From contig PJAB01001272.1 in assembly GCA_002887195.1 (NCBI GenBank), forward strand, positions 1 to 15,813: 15,813 nt of DNA. The letters run 5' to 3'. A program made the translations under genes and the position numbers. Positions 7,088 through 14,705 of this stretch are shown piece by piece; the first letter of the stretch is position 1; every line of letters starts with the position of its first letter. The stretch comes from Chrysochromulina parva (taxonomy: Eukaryota > Haptophyta > Prymnesiales > Chrysochromulinaceae). A model generated the notes under the pieces. It saw nothing but the letters and a program-made list of their open reading frames with translations, was not told the DNA's origin and ran no database searches.

Positions 7088-7572
7088 CTACCTCCCCGTT
7101 CCGCTCATCTGCGCCTGCTGCGCCTGCTGCTCCGCCATCCACAGCTCGCCAAAGCGCTGTCCGACGCGGCCCGAGTGCTTGAGGAACTTCTCGGCGCACG
7201 TCGAGATGCATTTCTCCTCGGGCGCCGTCAGCGCCTTGGAGCGGAAGCCGACCACGCATTCGCTGAAGCAGAGCTCGACCATGTTGTTGATCATGCGCAG
7301 CGTGTCCTTCACCTGCAGCTCGTCAAGCTTTTGAATGGCGGCTGCAGGAACAAGGCGTGCGGGTGCTCACATGTGAGTGCATGGCGTATGATGAGAGCGC
7401 TCAATCTTCCTCGCGTAGTCATGCGCCAGTCGAGAGCATTAGCGCGAGGCGGTCGCAAGACATGCACGCAAGGTCACCCAAGGACACGGATGAGAATGCT
7501 CCGCGTCACCATGCGCACACCTTGCTTCTCCGCCTCCGAAGGACCCTGCAGCTGCCCAACGAGAAAGTTCAT
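7088..7572 (-). CDS. TIM9: Tim9, mitochondrial intermembrane-space chaperone subunit (2 exons)
   Basis: Exon 1 is 7572..7521 and exon 2 is 7341..7088; joined in phase 1 they give 101 residues. Small Tim proteins form the Tim9-Tim10 hexamer that escorts hydrophobic precursors across the mitochondrial intermembrane space to the inner-membrane carrier translocase. The hallmark twin CX3C motifs are intact: C42-FSE-C46 and C62-IST-C66, with a 15-residue spacer. The stretch after the second motif (CAEKFLKHSGRVGQRFGEL) is very close to what I recall of plant Tim9, and LQVKDTLRMINNMVELCF fits the first helix, favouring Tim9 over Tim10 or Tim8/13. The start is the ATG at 7572 (MNFLVGQLQGPSEAEKQ), since the second exon alone has no ATG before the conserved core. 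The gene is head-to-head with the CLASP gene. Confidence 0.93.
7342..7520 (-). other. 179-bp intron in Tim9
   Basis: Donor CAAG|GTGTGCGC and acceptor TTGTTCCTGCAG|CCGCC on the minus strand. Splicing rebuilds GCC (Ala) from G + CC and joins EAEKQ to AIQKLDEL, giving a full-length protein with a normal small-Tim N-terminal helix. Confidence 0.85.
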
Positions 7573-7687
7573 GTAGACGGTGCCGACCGCGCGTACACCG
7601 ACCGCGAGCGTGCGAGCGTGGCTCGGGGGCGATGAGCAGCGTCATCAGTCGCGATTAAGTTATGGTTGGGGGTTGTCCAGTCTGTAG
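7573..7687. promoter_or_regulatory. 115-bp bidirectional promoter region (Tim9 / CLASP)
   Basis: The start codons of Tim9 (minus, 7572) and the CLASP-like gene (plus, 7688) are 115 bp apart, so both promoters and 5' leaders must fit here unless further 5' exons exist. An in-frame TAG lies directly before the CLASP ATG. No obvious TATA element. Confidence 0.5.
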
Positions 7688-10642
7688 ATGGCAACCACAC
7701 GTCTTCCTCTCAATTCCTCACGGTTTGGGGGCAACATTGCAGAGAATCTAAACCCCACAGGCTGCTTACCGCGTTTGTTTACAAACCAGTCCATGGAAGG
7801 GTCAAGCGGTGCGGCGGCCTCAATCTCGGCGCGCTGGAATGATATGAAGGCCGTTCCGGGCGCTCCATCGCCCTCGTCTGCGCCGCCCGATCTCAGCTGG
7901 GACGCTGAGGTCGAACCGCAGCCACTTCCCGTCGAGCGTACCCCTCGGGCGGCGCCTTCCCCATCAGTTGCGGCAGCCGAGCGGGTCCTGCAGCGCGCGC
8001 ACTCGAATCGCGCGTTGGAGAATGCGGCGTCGGGCGGCAAGGTGAGCAGTGCAGGAAAGCACTCATCTCATGGCACGGCGCGCCACAACCCGATCGCGCG
8101 GCCTCCCACATCTGCTTCGTCCACAGTGCTGCCCTTAAGCGCCCGTGGAGTGCCAAACTACCTCCGGCCAACGACCGCGAGTTCGACCCGCAAGGAGGTG
8201 GTGGCTCCGGGCACTCGCCGAGCGTCACCGCAGCTTGCGGTGCAGGTGCCAATGGACGACTCGGGACGTGAAGAGCCTGATGCGGAGCCCGTCGCCGCCC
8301 AGCCGGATACCGCCGATGCCACTGAGGGTGCTTCCGCAACGTCTACAACGGCTCCCGCTGCTGTCGCCGATCTGCTCACCGGACTGCCCCTGGTCGACAC
8401 GTTGCCGTCGCCCCTGCGTCCCACCGTCGCCGACGTCGCCGGCGTCGCCGCCGCTGCCACACCGCCACCAGCGACGACGGCGTCAGCGGACTTGATCGCT
8501 TTTAGTCCGGCCCTGATCACCTTCAGTCCTGCCAAGGGGGGACCAACGCCACCAGCGATGAGAAAGCCTGCCGACGCGCTGACCAGCGCTGCGCCCGCCT
8601 CTGCCGAGCCCACTGCTGCAGACCCCGCACCCGTCCCCGCCGGCGCTCGGGACGGCGCTCCCTCGCCAAGTAAGTCCGGCCGCGCGATCGGCCCTAAGCG
8701 CACACCGGCCGTCCGCTCGCCGGCGGGCGTGCTGCCTTCGCCGCGCAAGTCACCGCGGGCCACCGCCGCGGCCGACGCGCCGTCGTCGAGCCGCCAGGGC
8801 GAATGCGGGGCCTCGCCCTCGCCCGAGCTGAGCCCGGCGAGGCCGAAGGCGCGCACTCGCCGCTCCGAAGGTGACGAAGCGCCGATGCAGCCGCTTGTCG
8901 CCCGCAGCCCTCGACCCCAATCGGCACTCAAGCGCAACAAGACGTCGCCAGCACCGCTCGGCGTCGCTTCCGCCACCGCCGCCGCCGTCAATGCCCCTTT
9001 GGCCGCCGACAGCCGCCGCAGCTTCACCGTTGAAAACACGCCGCCGCCGCCGCCGACGTCGACGTTCGACGATGACGCCTTTGCTGATGACGCCTTTGCT
9101 GCTGACGCCGCGACCAGTGCGTTGGCGGCGGAGGCGGCCGCGGCGCTCGAGGCGGCAGCGGCGCTCGAGGTCCTACCTGCTGCACCACCCCCGCCACCAC
9201 CCGTGGCGGGTGCGAAGGCGGACGCGGTCGCAGAGGCCGATGTGCCGTTCACTGCAGTGCCGTTCACAGAGGCAGATGTGGCTGCTGCCGATGCGGCGAT
9301 CGAGGCAGCGGCCATCCTTTCCAACGCCGAGGCACAGCTGCGAACGGCTCTGCGAGAGAAAGGCTTGGAGGAGGAAGACATTGAAGACGCGATCACTGCG
9401 GTGACCAAAGACCCCCAGCGCTACGCGGCACGAGAGACGGCCCACGGTGCGCTCGCGCGTGCGCTGCTGTCAGCGAACGTCGAGCCGATGACGGATGCAA
9501 TCCCAGCGGCGGCGGCAGCAGTAGCAGAGTCACTGAGCGCCAGGCCAACTTTGACCAAGGCGCCGTCCCAGGCGCCGTCCCAAGCGCCGTCCCAGGCGCG
9601 CCTGACGCCTCGCGTCGCGCGGTCGCCGCCGTACGCCACCACCACCACCTCGGCTGCAGCCAAGAGCAGCCCCGCCGCTGCCCCTACCGGTCGCACTACG
9701 ACCCCTGCGCTACGGGCGTCGCCATCTGCGGGCGCTATCCCGGGCACCTTGGCACTCGCTGCCTCGGGCGCTGTCGCGGGCAGTCAGAGCGCACGCGGGG
9801 AGAAGCGGGTGGAGATGGCGTGCGTGAACGCCCCGGGCGCTGTCGCGGGCAGCCTGACGGCCCGTCCAGCGCCCTCTGCCCCCGTGGCTGCGGCCGGCAC
9901 CACTGCCGCGCCACCGGCGTCGTTGCGTGCGCTGCTCGCGGAGATTCACACCACATGTGCGCCACTGATCTCCCGCGAGGCGGCCACCAAACTGAGCAAG
10001 GCTGCGACGGAGGCACACGAGCAGTGGGAGGCGCGCACCGCCGCGCTGCAGGAGCTGCTGCCGCTGTTCCAACGCGCGGCAGACGAAGAGATTCTCGAGT
10101 GGGTCCAGGAGGCGGTGAGTCGTCCCCTCGCCTCTCAACTTGAGGACCTTCGCTCCTCAGTGGTGCGCGTGGCGTGCGATGTGGTCACGGCGCTGCTCAA
10201 GGCGCACGGGAGGGCGATCGCACCGCTCGTGACGGCGCTGCTCCCGTCGCTCCTCCACAACGCATGCAACGTGGTCAAGGTCATCGCGAACTCGTCGTCG
10301 ACGGTGGCGCTGCTCGTCGCAGAGACGGTGCCGACACCGCCATTGCTCGCGTGCCTGCTGCACCATGCGAGCGACAAGCACGCGCAGACGCGCCGCGCGG
10401 TGTGCGACAGCCTCGCGGCTGCGATCGCGCAGGGAGCCCCGATCTCCGAGCGCGTGGTGGGTGAAACCGCCAAGGCTCTCGGCCGCTTGACCGCGGATTC
10501 GGACGTCAAAGCTCGCGAGGCGGCGGGGCGCGCGTTCTGGGCGTTGCATTCTCGCTTCCCGGCGGCGGCCGAGGCTCTGCGTAACGGTTTCACGCGCTCG
10601 CAGCTCGCCCTCGTCAAGCGGCTCGAGCCTGGGGCCGCCTGA
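7688..10642 (+). CDS. CLASP-like microtubule-associated protein with one C-terminal TOG domain
   Basis: The ORF has 984 codons with an in-frame stop immediately before the ATG. Residues 1 to about 740 are low-complexity and rich in Ala, Pro and Ser, with many S/TP sites and basic SPRK-type patches (LPSPRKSPRATAA). Short repeats include APSQ x3, DDAFADDAF and AAALE. Residues about 745-984 form a helical-repeat domain matching the CLASP-family TOG: W779 in EQWEARTAALQELLPLF; LASQLEDLRSSVVRVACDVV; LLPSLLHNACNVVKVIANSS; and DSDVKAREAAGRAFWALHSR followed by FP, which is the CLASP signature of the last repeat. CLASPs bind tubulin through TOG domains and stabilise microtubule plus ends. Animal CLASPs have several TOG domains at the N-terminus and middle; here there is one, at the C-terminus behind a long disordered basic/SP-rich region that could contact the microtubule lattice. 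I see no clear SxIP EB-binding motif. The family call is firm; exact subfamily is not. Confidence 0.85.
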   Translation: MATTRLPLNSSRFGGNIAENLNPTGCLPRLFTNQSMEGSSGAAASISARWNDMKAVPGAPSPSSAPPDLSWDAEVEPQPLPVERTPRAAPSPSVAAAERVLQRAHSNRALENAASGGKVSSAGKHSSHGTARHNPIARPPTSASSTVLPLSARGVPNYLRPTTASSTRKEVVAPGTRRASPQLAVQVPMDDSGREEPDAEPVAAQPDTADATEGASATSTTAPAAVADLLTGLPLVDTLPSPLRPTVADVAGVAAAATPPPATTASADLIAFSPALITFSPAKGGPTPPAMRKPADALTSAAPASAEPTAADPAPVPAGARDGAPSPSKSGRAIGPKRTPAVRSPAGVLPSPRKSPRATAAADAPSSSRQGECGASPSPELSPARPKARTRRSEGDEAPMQPLVARSPRPQSALKRNKTSPAPLGVASATAAAVNAPLAADSRRSFTVENTPPPPPTSTFDDDAFADDAFAADAATSALAAEAAAALEAAAALEVLPAAPPPPPPVAGAKADAVAEADVPFTAVPFTEADVAAADAAIEAAAILSNAEAQLRTALREKGLEEEDIEDAITAVTKDPQRYAARETAHGALARALLSANVEPMTDAIPAAAAAVAESLSARPTLTKAPSQAPSQAPSQARLTPRVARSPPYATTTTSAAAKSSPAAAPTGRTTTPALRASPSAGAIPGTLALAASGAVAGSQSARGEKRVEMACVNAPGAVAGSLTARPAPSAPVAAAGTTAAPPASLRALLAEIHTTCAPLISREAATKLSKAATEAHEQWEARTAALQELLPLFQRAADEEILEWVQEAVSRPLASQLEDLRSSVVRVACDVVTALLKAHGRAIAPLVTALLPSLLHNACNVVKVIANSSSTVALLVAETVPTPPLLACLLHHASDKHAQTRRAVCDSLAAAIAQGAPISERVVGETAKALGRLTADSDVKAREAAGRAFWALHSRFPAAAEALRNGFTRSQLALVKRLEPGAA
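9560..9595 (+). repeat. 12-bp x3 repeat encoding APSQ
   Basis: GCGCCGTCCCAG and near-copies three times in tandem, in frame within the disordered region of the CLASP-like gene. Confidence 0.85.
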
Positions 10643-11254
10643 ACTGTTTCCCCACAGGCCGGCTGAACTCACTCGCCTGCGATGGCTCGCCCGAACTGCG
10701 ATCCGTCTGCATCCCACGGGGACCGACGCTGCCGAAGAGGAGAGTCGGTGGGGGGGGACAAGAGGGAGGAGGGGGAGGGGGCTCCAGTGAGGCAGCGCGG
10801 GCCAGCCTGGAGGGCATTGGGGGGAAGGGAGGCGCAGACCATACAAATGGAAAGGGGCGTCACTGACGACGAGGCGATGGGAACTGAGGGCACGGCACTA
10901 AAGGGGACGACGCGGGAGGGAGTCCGGGCGGGTACTTGTGGCTGCATGCGGCCCGACCCGGTCCCGGACACACACATTGGACTCTCCTGCGATAATTTAC
11001 GATGACGTGAGCGGTGGACGTCGAAATTCGAATCGAATGCAAAGGTGCAGTCCGTGGGCGACGTGGGCGAAGTAAATCTGAACGACGGTGACAGACGCGA
11101 AGGACGATTCAGCTTTCAGGCAGCCCGGCCTTTAAAGTTGACGCGACGTAGTCTCGATTTACTGAACGCGATTCGCGAACCGCGGCAAGATTCACTAGAA
11201 TAAACTCGTAAAGAACTTTTCCAAGACCATTCACCTCACACCTCACCTCAACCC
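10643..11254. other. convergent 3' spacer, no gene seen
   Basis: About 610 bp between the stop codons of the CLASP-like (plus) and PCIF1-like (minus) genes. The left part is strongly purine/G-rich with a potential G-quadruplex at 10750-10781; the right part (11130-11225) is more AT-rich (CCTTTAAAGTTGACG, GAATAAACTCGTAAAG). Short frames here have no recognisable content. Confidence 0.55.
10750..10781 (+). other. potential G-quadruplex
   Basis: Four G-runs of 8, 3, 5 and 5 bases are separated by loops of 6, 4 and 1 bases. This satisfies the usual G3+N1-7 rule on the plus strand. It lies about 110 bp past the CLASP stop codon, possibly in its 3' UTR. Confidence 0.6.
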
Positions 11255-12568
11255 TCAACGCGTATCAACCTTCAGGGCCTCAGGCGGTGACGACGGGGGC
11301 GCCGGGTGCACCCACTCTGGATCGGGTTGCCCAGTCCCCGGAGTGAGGCCCGCCAGGAACGCCCTCGCGAGCCGCTGCTGCTTGGCCTGCGTGGGCGGCG
11401 CTTCCACGGCGGCGCGTGCGCTCTGTAAAAAGAAGACGCTGGTCTCGTGGTTGGAGAGTCGAAGTGCCGAGAGACGGCCTGCCGCCGTGCGGCGGCCGTA
11501 GTGCTGCCCGCCGTCGACGTAGCAGTGCTTGGCACGCTCGAGATTGAGGGTACACGAGCGGTGCGGCGAGTTGGCGAGCGCTTGCCAGCCCGGCAGCTCG
11601 CGCCACGCGGGCACGATCACCACGATCGTGAGCGCGCCCGCGGCCGCATCGGCAGCGCTGAGGAGTGCCTCCATGTGCTGCGCCATCGCGTGCACCGTCT
11701 GCGACTCAAAAGGCGGGTTGGCGACGAAGGCGCCGGAGAGGCGGCTGCAGTGAAAGAAAGTTCCCAGACTGCCAAAGGGGGCGTCCACGTCGGCGGCAGC
11801 TGAGCAAAAGCGCGGAAAGCGGCTGTTGAGTGGCGAGGCGAATAGCTCCATCGTCACTCCGAAATCCGCTCGCAGGACGTCAAAAGCGGGCGGCGGGCAG
11901 GCGGCCTGCATGCCACCGGCCTGCTCGTGCCCCCCCTGCAGTGCCTGCAGCCGTGCCAACACAGCGAAGGCAGCCTCGAAGAAGTGTGTGTCGGACGCGG
12001 CGGCGGCGGAGGTCTGCGTCAACTGCCACAGGGCTCGGAGCTTCGCGAGATGTGCTTCCGTCACCTCGACCGCTACGACTTCATCTGCATCGCCGGAGGG
12101 CACAGCGCAGGTGAGGCGGATCATGCTCGTGCGGACGGCATCGGCGGCGTCGGCGCCACCGAGGCTGCTAGCCGATGTGAAAGATATTGGCGCGAAGGCT
12201 GCGCTCGTCGATCCAGGCACGTGAGCGAGGCGTTCCGCGCGCACCACAACGTTGGGCCATCGACCATGGCTCGCCGCGCTCGCCTCCGCGCTGAGCTGCT
12301 GCTCCATACTGGCTGCATGCAGGGCCAAGTCGTCGCACGTCTTACGCGCCGTCGCGGCTGCCATACCTTTCGCTTCCAACTTGGCTCGCAGCTCCGATTG
12401 CGCTGCGTCGGATGGCACAGCAGGAAGCACGGGCGCGAAAGCTGGTGACGCTGGAACACCACTGGGCGCTCGCGCCGCCCACAGCCAATGCTCGTAGGCG
12501 GCGTACCAAGATTTTCCGCCGAGCTGCGCGCGATTCGAGGCGTGTGGCGCGTCAGTGAAGTGAACCAC
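11255..12568 (-). CDS. PCIF1/CAPAM-like cap adenosine N6-methyltransferase, 5' end incomplete
   Basis: The final exon encodes about 437 residues. The frame begins with a GTG, not an ATG, and a stop lies a few codons upstream, so at least one more 5' exon must exist. The catalytic region matches the PCIF1 methyltransferase: SPLNSRFPRFCSAAADVDAP, FGSLGTFF, then SGAFVANPPFE with the NPPF motif at 284-287 (numbered from 12568), followed by MAQHMEALL, a hydrophobic strand ending VPAWRELPGW, and SNHETSVFFLQS. In animals PCIF1 uses S-adenosylmethionine to convert cap-adjacent 2'-O-methyladenosine into m6Am on nascent mRNA and binds the phosphorylated Pol II CTD through a WW domain. No WW domain is seen in this exon or convincingly upstream. 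Ala-rich helix at about 55-100. Nuclear action on mRNA caps is inferred from the family. Confidence 0.85.
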   Translation of the reverse strand: MVHFTDAPHASNRAQLGGKSWYAAYEHWLWAARAPSGVPASPAFAPVLPAVPSDAAQSELRAKLEAKGMAAATARKTCDDLALHAASMEQQLSAEASAASHGRWPNVVVRAERLAHVPGSTSAAFAPISFTSASSLGGADAADAVRTSMIRLTCAVPSGDADEVVAVEVTEAHLAKLRALWQLTQTSAAAASDTHFFEAAFAVLARLQALQGGHEQAGGMQAACPPPAFDVLRADFGVTMELFASPLNSRFPRFCSAAADVDAPFGSLGTFFHCSRLSGAFVANPPFESQTVHAMAQHMEALLSAADAAAGALTIVVIVPAWRELPGWQALANSPHRSCTLNLERAKHCYVDGGQHYGRRTAAGRLSALRLSNHETSVFFLQSARAAVEAPPTQAKQQRLARAFLAGLTPGTGQPDPEWVHPAPPSSPPEALKVDTR

Positions 12569-12572
12569 GCTT

Positions 12573-12646
12573 CTGCCGAAGCATCAAGAAAGACAAGCCA
12601 GTGCCAGCATCACGCACCACTGCACAGCGCACACGGAAAATCTCAC
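12573..12646 (-). other. candidate intron at the 5' side of the PCIF1-like gene
   Basis: On the minus strand: strong donor CTGG|GTGAGATTTT, pyrimidine-rich stretch TGTCTTTCTT, and acceptor CTTCGGCAG|AAGCG, 74 nt. An ATG at 12761 opens a frame (MITDWPVRYTSQRDC) reaching the donor, but it ends in phase 1, whereas the methyltransferase frame needs phase 2 at this acceptor. So either the start lies in another frame further upstream or a different splice pair is used. Confidence 0.4.
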
Positions 12647-12870
12647 CCAGTCGACGCACGGCCCGAAGCCGAGCACCCTCGATAGATGCTGACGCGGCGC
12701 TCGATACGGACGTTGCACAGTCTCGCTGAGAAGTGTAGCGCACGGGCCAATCGGTAATCATGCCTGTGCGAGCGTCCAGCAACTCAGATACTACGACTTG
12801 TGCCGCAGCGCTCCATGCCAAAGAAGATACGACTGGAGGAGAAGGCAGCTCTCGCGCAAGGTGAGCCGGG

Positions 12871-12933
12871 CTCTTCTTCTCCTTCTTCTTCTTCTTTTTC
12901 TTCTTGTTCTTCTTCTTCTTCTTGATAAGCGAA
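12871..12933. repeat. imperfect TTC (GAA) microsatellite
   Basis: About 60 bp of nearly pure pyrimidine on the plus strand, dominated by CTT/TTC triplets with a few T-run interruptions. On the minus strand it would read as a lysine-rich run if translated. It sits in the region between the divergent PCIF1-like and kinase-like genes. Confidence 0.9.
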
Positions 12934-12990
12934 TGGTGGTCAATCTTGTCGCCGCGCATGAAACTTTAATCGACGTTGATTTGTTTCTGT

Positions 12991-13085
12991 GTGAGTGTGA
13001 ATGTAAATGTGAATAGGACCATGTGAATATGTATGATTTACTAACACAAAGCCAATGGTTTAACTTCACACCTTGGTCCTTGCAG
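12991..13085 (+). other. predicted 95-bp intron in the 5' UTR of the kinase-like gene
   Basis: Donor GTGAGT at 12991, a perfect TACTAAC branch-point box at 13039-13045 (branch A about 41 nt before the acceptor), a pyrimidine-rich segment (TTCACACCTTGGTCCTTGCAG) shortened by a few purines, and acceptor TTGCAG|CATGAC at 13085. The frame after the acceptor has TGA 12 bases before the kinase ATG, so the intron would be untranslated. The segment is markedly AT-richer than its surroundings. Confidence 0.55.
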
Positions 13086-13104
13086 CATGACTTGAGAAAA
13101 AATT

Positions 13105-14406
13105 ATGCTCAATGGTGCCCGCACCGCTGAGAGCGATGAAGGCTACGACTTCCTCCGTGGCCGTCCGATAGAGTCTGCGGTCGACGTACTCGGCAAACGC
13201 CCTCTTCAACTTGGCCGTTTCGGCAAGGTCCAGCTCGTGCGCCTCAGGGGACGCAGGCTGTCGAGCTCCAAGGCACCCCTCACTCCTGTGAGCCCGGGCA
13301 GCCCGGCGTCAACGGCGGCAAAGACAGATCAGACGTTTGCGTTGCGCACAGTGACCAAAGCCGCAGCACTGCGGCTGCGCCTGGCACGTTACCTGCGCGA
13401 AGAGCGGCGCATCCTCCTTGGCAAACAGCATCCCTTCATACAAACCCTCATTGCCACTGGGCAGGACCAGGAGCATGTGTACATGCTGTACGAGTTCGCA
13501 CACGGCGGCACCTTGTTCACGCATCTGCGCGCGGCGGGGCGCTTCGAGCCTGATCGCGCCAGGTTTTACGCCGTCCAGCTCGCGCTCGCGCTGGGGCACC
13601 TGCACGAGCGATGCGGCGCGGCCCCGATTGTGCACCGCGACGTGCGGCCGGAGAGCGTGCTGCTCGACCGGCTCGGGTTCGTCAAACTATCGAGCTTCAT
13701 CTACGTCAAGCAGCTCGACGCCGACCACCCGCACACGTGGACCCTCTGCGGCACGCCCGAGTACTCGGCGCCCGAGATGCTGCTTGAGAGCGGACACGAC
13801 CGCGCGGTCGACTGGTGGGCTTTTGGCGTGACCGTCTTCGAGCTGCTTGCCGGCTTCCCGCCTTTCTGTGCCGAGAGCCCGCTGGCCACGAGCGCCGCAG
13901 TGATTGCAGGCCACTTTACGATGCCGCGCAACTTTGACCCGGATGCGCGCGCGCTTCTCAGGGGGCTCCTCCAGCCTATGCCGCGACAGCGCCTCGGCAA
14001 CCTCCGCCGAGCAGATGGCGGCGCCGTCGTGGGATCCGTCGTGGTGGACGGCGGGGGATGTTGTGGCGGCGGCGCGCGGAATGGCGCGGACGGCGTGCTT
14101 GCGCATGCGTGGTTCAAAGGGGTCGAGCTACCCGCACTGCTTTCGCGCCTCGCCGAGGCTCCACTTGTACCCGTCGTCAACGGCGACGAGGACGACGGCA
14201 ATTACGAGGTCTCTCGGCTGCACGGCGCGGACGACGCCGAGGACGCAAGCGTGTACAGCCACAGCACGACGGCTGTGGGCATGGCTGACGAAAATCAGGT
14301 CGGCGGCGCTCCTGCCGGTAGCGCCAGGGGAACCGGCACCGCGATGCGAGGAGGCTGGCTGGCGAGTGCTGATGCCGAAGAGGCTGCGCTGCTTGCCGAC
14401 TTCTGA
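13105..14406 (+). CDS. PKA-like AGC-family kinase, predicted pseudokinase
   Basis: The product has 433 residues; an in-frame TGA lies 12 bases before the ATG. The domain aligns along its length with the PKA catalytic subunit: YMLYEFAHGGTLFTHLRAAG, GRFEPDRARFYAVQLALALG, TWTLCGTPEYSAPEMLL, AVDWWAFGVTVFELLAGFPP, and RQRLGNL. Fold residues are kept: activation-loop Thr213 in TWTLCGTPEY, the APE at 222-224, Asp236 in DWW, and HRD at 177-179. Nucleotide-handling residues are not. The Gly-rich loop reads QLGRFG (35-40, first Gly lost). The VAIK lysine is Arg81 (FALRTVTK). HRDLKPEN becomes HRDVRPES, so the catalytic-loop Lys is Arg181 and the Asn is Ser184. DFG becomes SFI, with Asp replaced by Ser197 and Gly by Ile199. 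A Gly/Cys-rich insert lies at 303-330 and an acidic tail follows, ending in ADF. Phosphotransfer is therefore unlikely; an allosteric or scaffolding role is inferred. Confidence 0.88.
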   Translation: MLNGARTAESDEGYDFLRGRPIESAVDVLGKRPLQLGRFGKVQLVRLRGRRLSSSKAPLTPVSPGSPASTAAKTDQTFALRTVTKAAALRLRLARYLREERRILLGKQHPFIQTLIATGQDQEHVYMLYEFAHGGTLFTHLRAAGRFEPDRARFYAVQLALALGHLHERCGAAPIVHRDVRPESVLLDRLGFVKLSSFIYVKQLDADHPHTWTLCGTPEYSAPEMLLESGHDRAVDWWAFGVTVFELLAGFPPFCAESPLATSAAVIAGHFTMPRNFDPDARALLRGLLQPMPRQRLGNLRRADGGAVVGSVVVDGGGCCGGGARNGADGVLAHAWFKGVELPALLSRLAEAPLVPVVNGDEDDGNYEVSRLHGADDAEDASVYSHSTTAVGMADENQVGGAPAGSARGTGTAMRGGWLASADAEEAALLADF

Positions 14407-14705
14407 GCGAAGCACTCGAGACTGTGAGAGAGAAAGCTTCATCCTTCGACGCGCATTGGTGAACATGTGTGCGTCGGCCACACGACTGTTTATTGAAAAG
14501 TAAAAAAGCGCGTGCCAAACTCGCGACGCTTCGACTGTCGACGGACCGGTGCTGTACCCCGCCGAGCCCCGCGGCGCGCGGGGCGGCCCCGAGCGGTCGC
14601 CCCGACCCCGAGCCACAACGAGCGGAGGTACGAAGCTATACAATTGCCGACGTCGCCAAGGCGCACGCGCAGGCCGCCGTGCGCCGGAACCCCGTCATCG
14701 CAAGG
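14407..14705. other. convergent 3' spacer, no gene seen
   Basis: 299 bp between the stop codons of the kinase-like (plus) and lipase (minus) genes. It is GC-rich in the middle (14565-14625) with an A-rich patch near 14495-14508 (TTGAAAAGTAAAAAAGC). Translations in all frames are Arg/Pro-rich without domains. Confidence 0.5.

Noticed and set aside
8158..9408. Long minus-strand open frame (416 codons) opposite the CLASP-like gene
   Set aside because: Ala/Ser/Gly-rich mirror of the low-complexity GC-rich region on the other strand; no domain, and the plus-strand frame carries the TOG domain in continuity.
12552..12959. Minus-strand frame with a lysine run upstream of the PCIF1-like exon, as a nuclear-localisation N-terminus
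   Set aside because: The lysines come from the TTC/GAA microsatellite, and the frame reaches the candidate donor in the wrong phase for the methyltransferase; an in-frame ATG at 12761 after the run is a weak alternative only.
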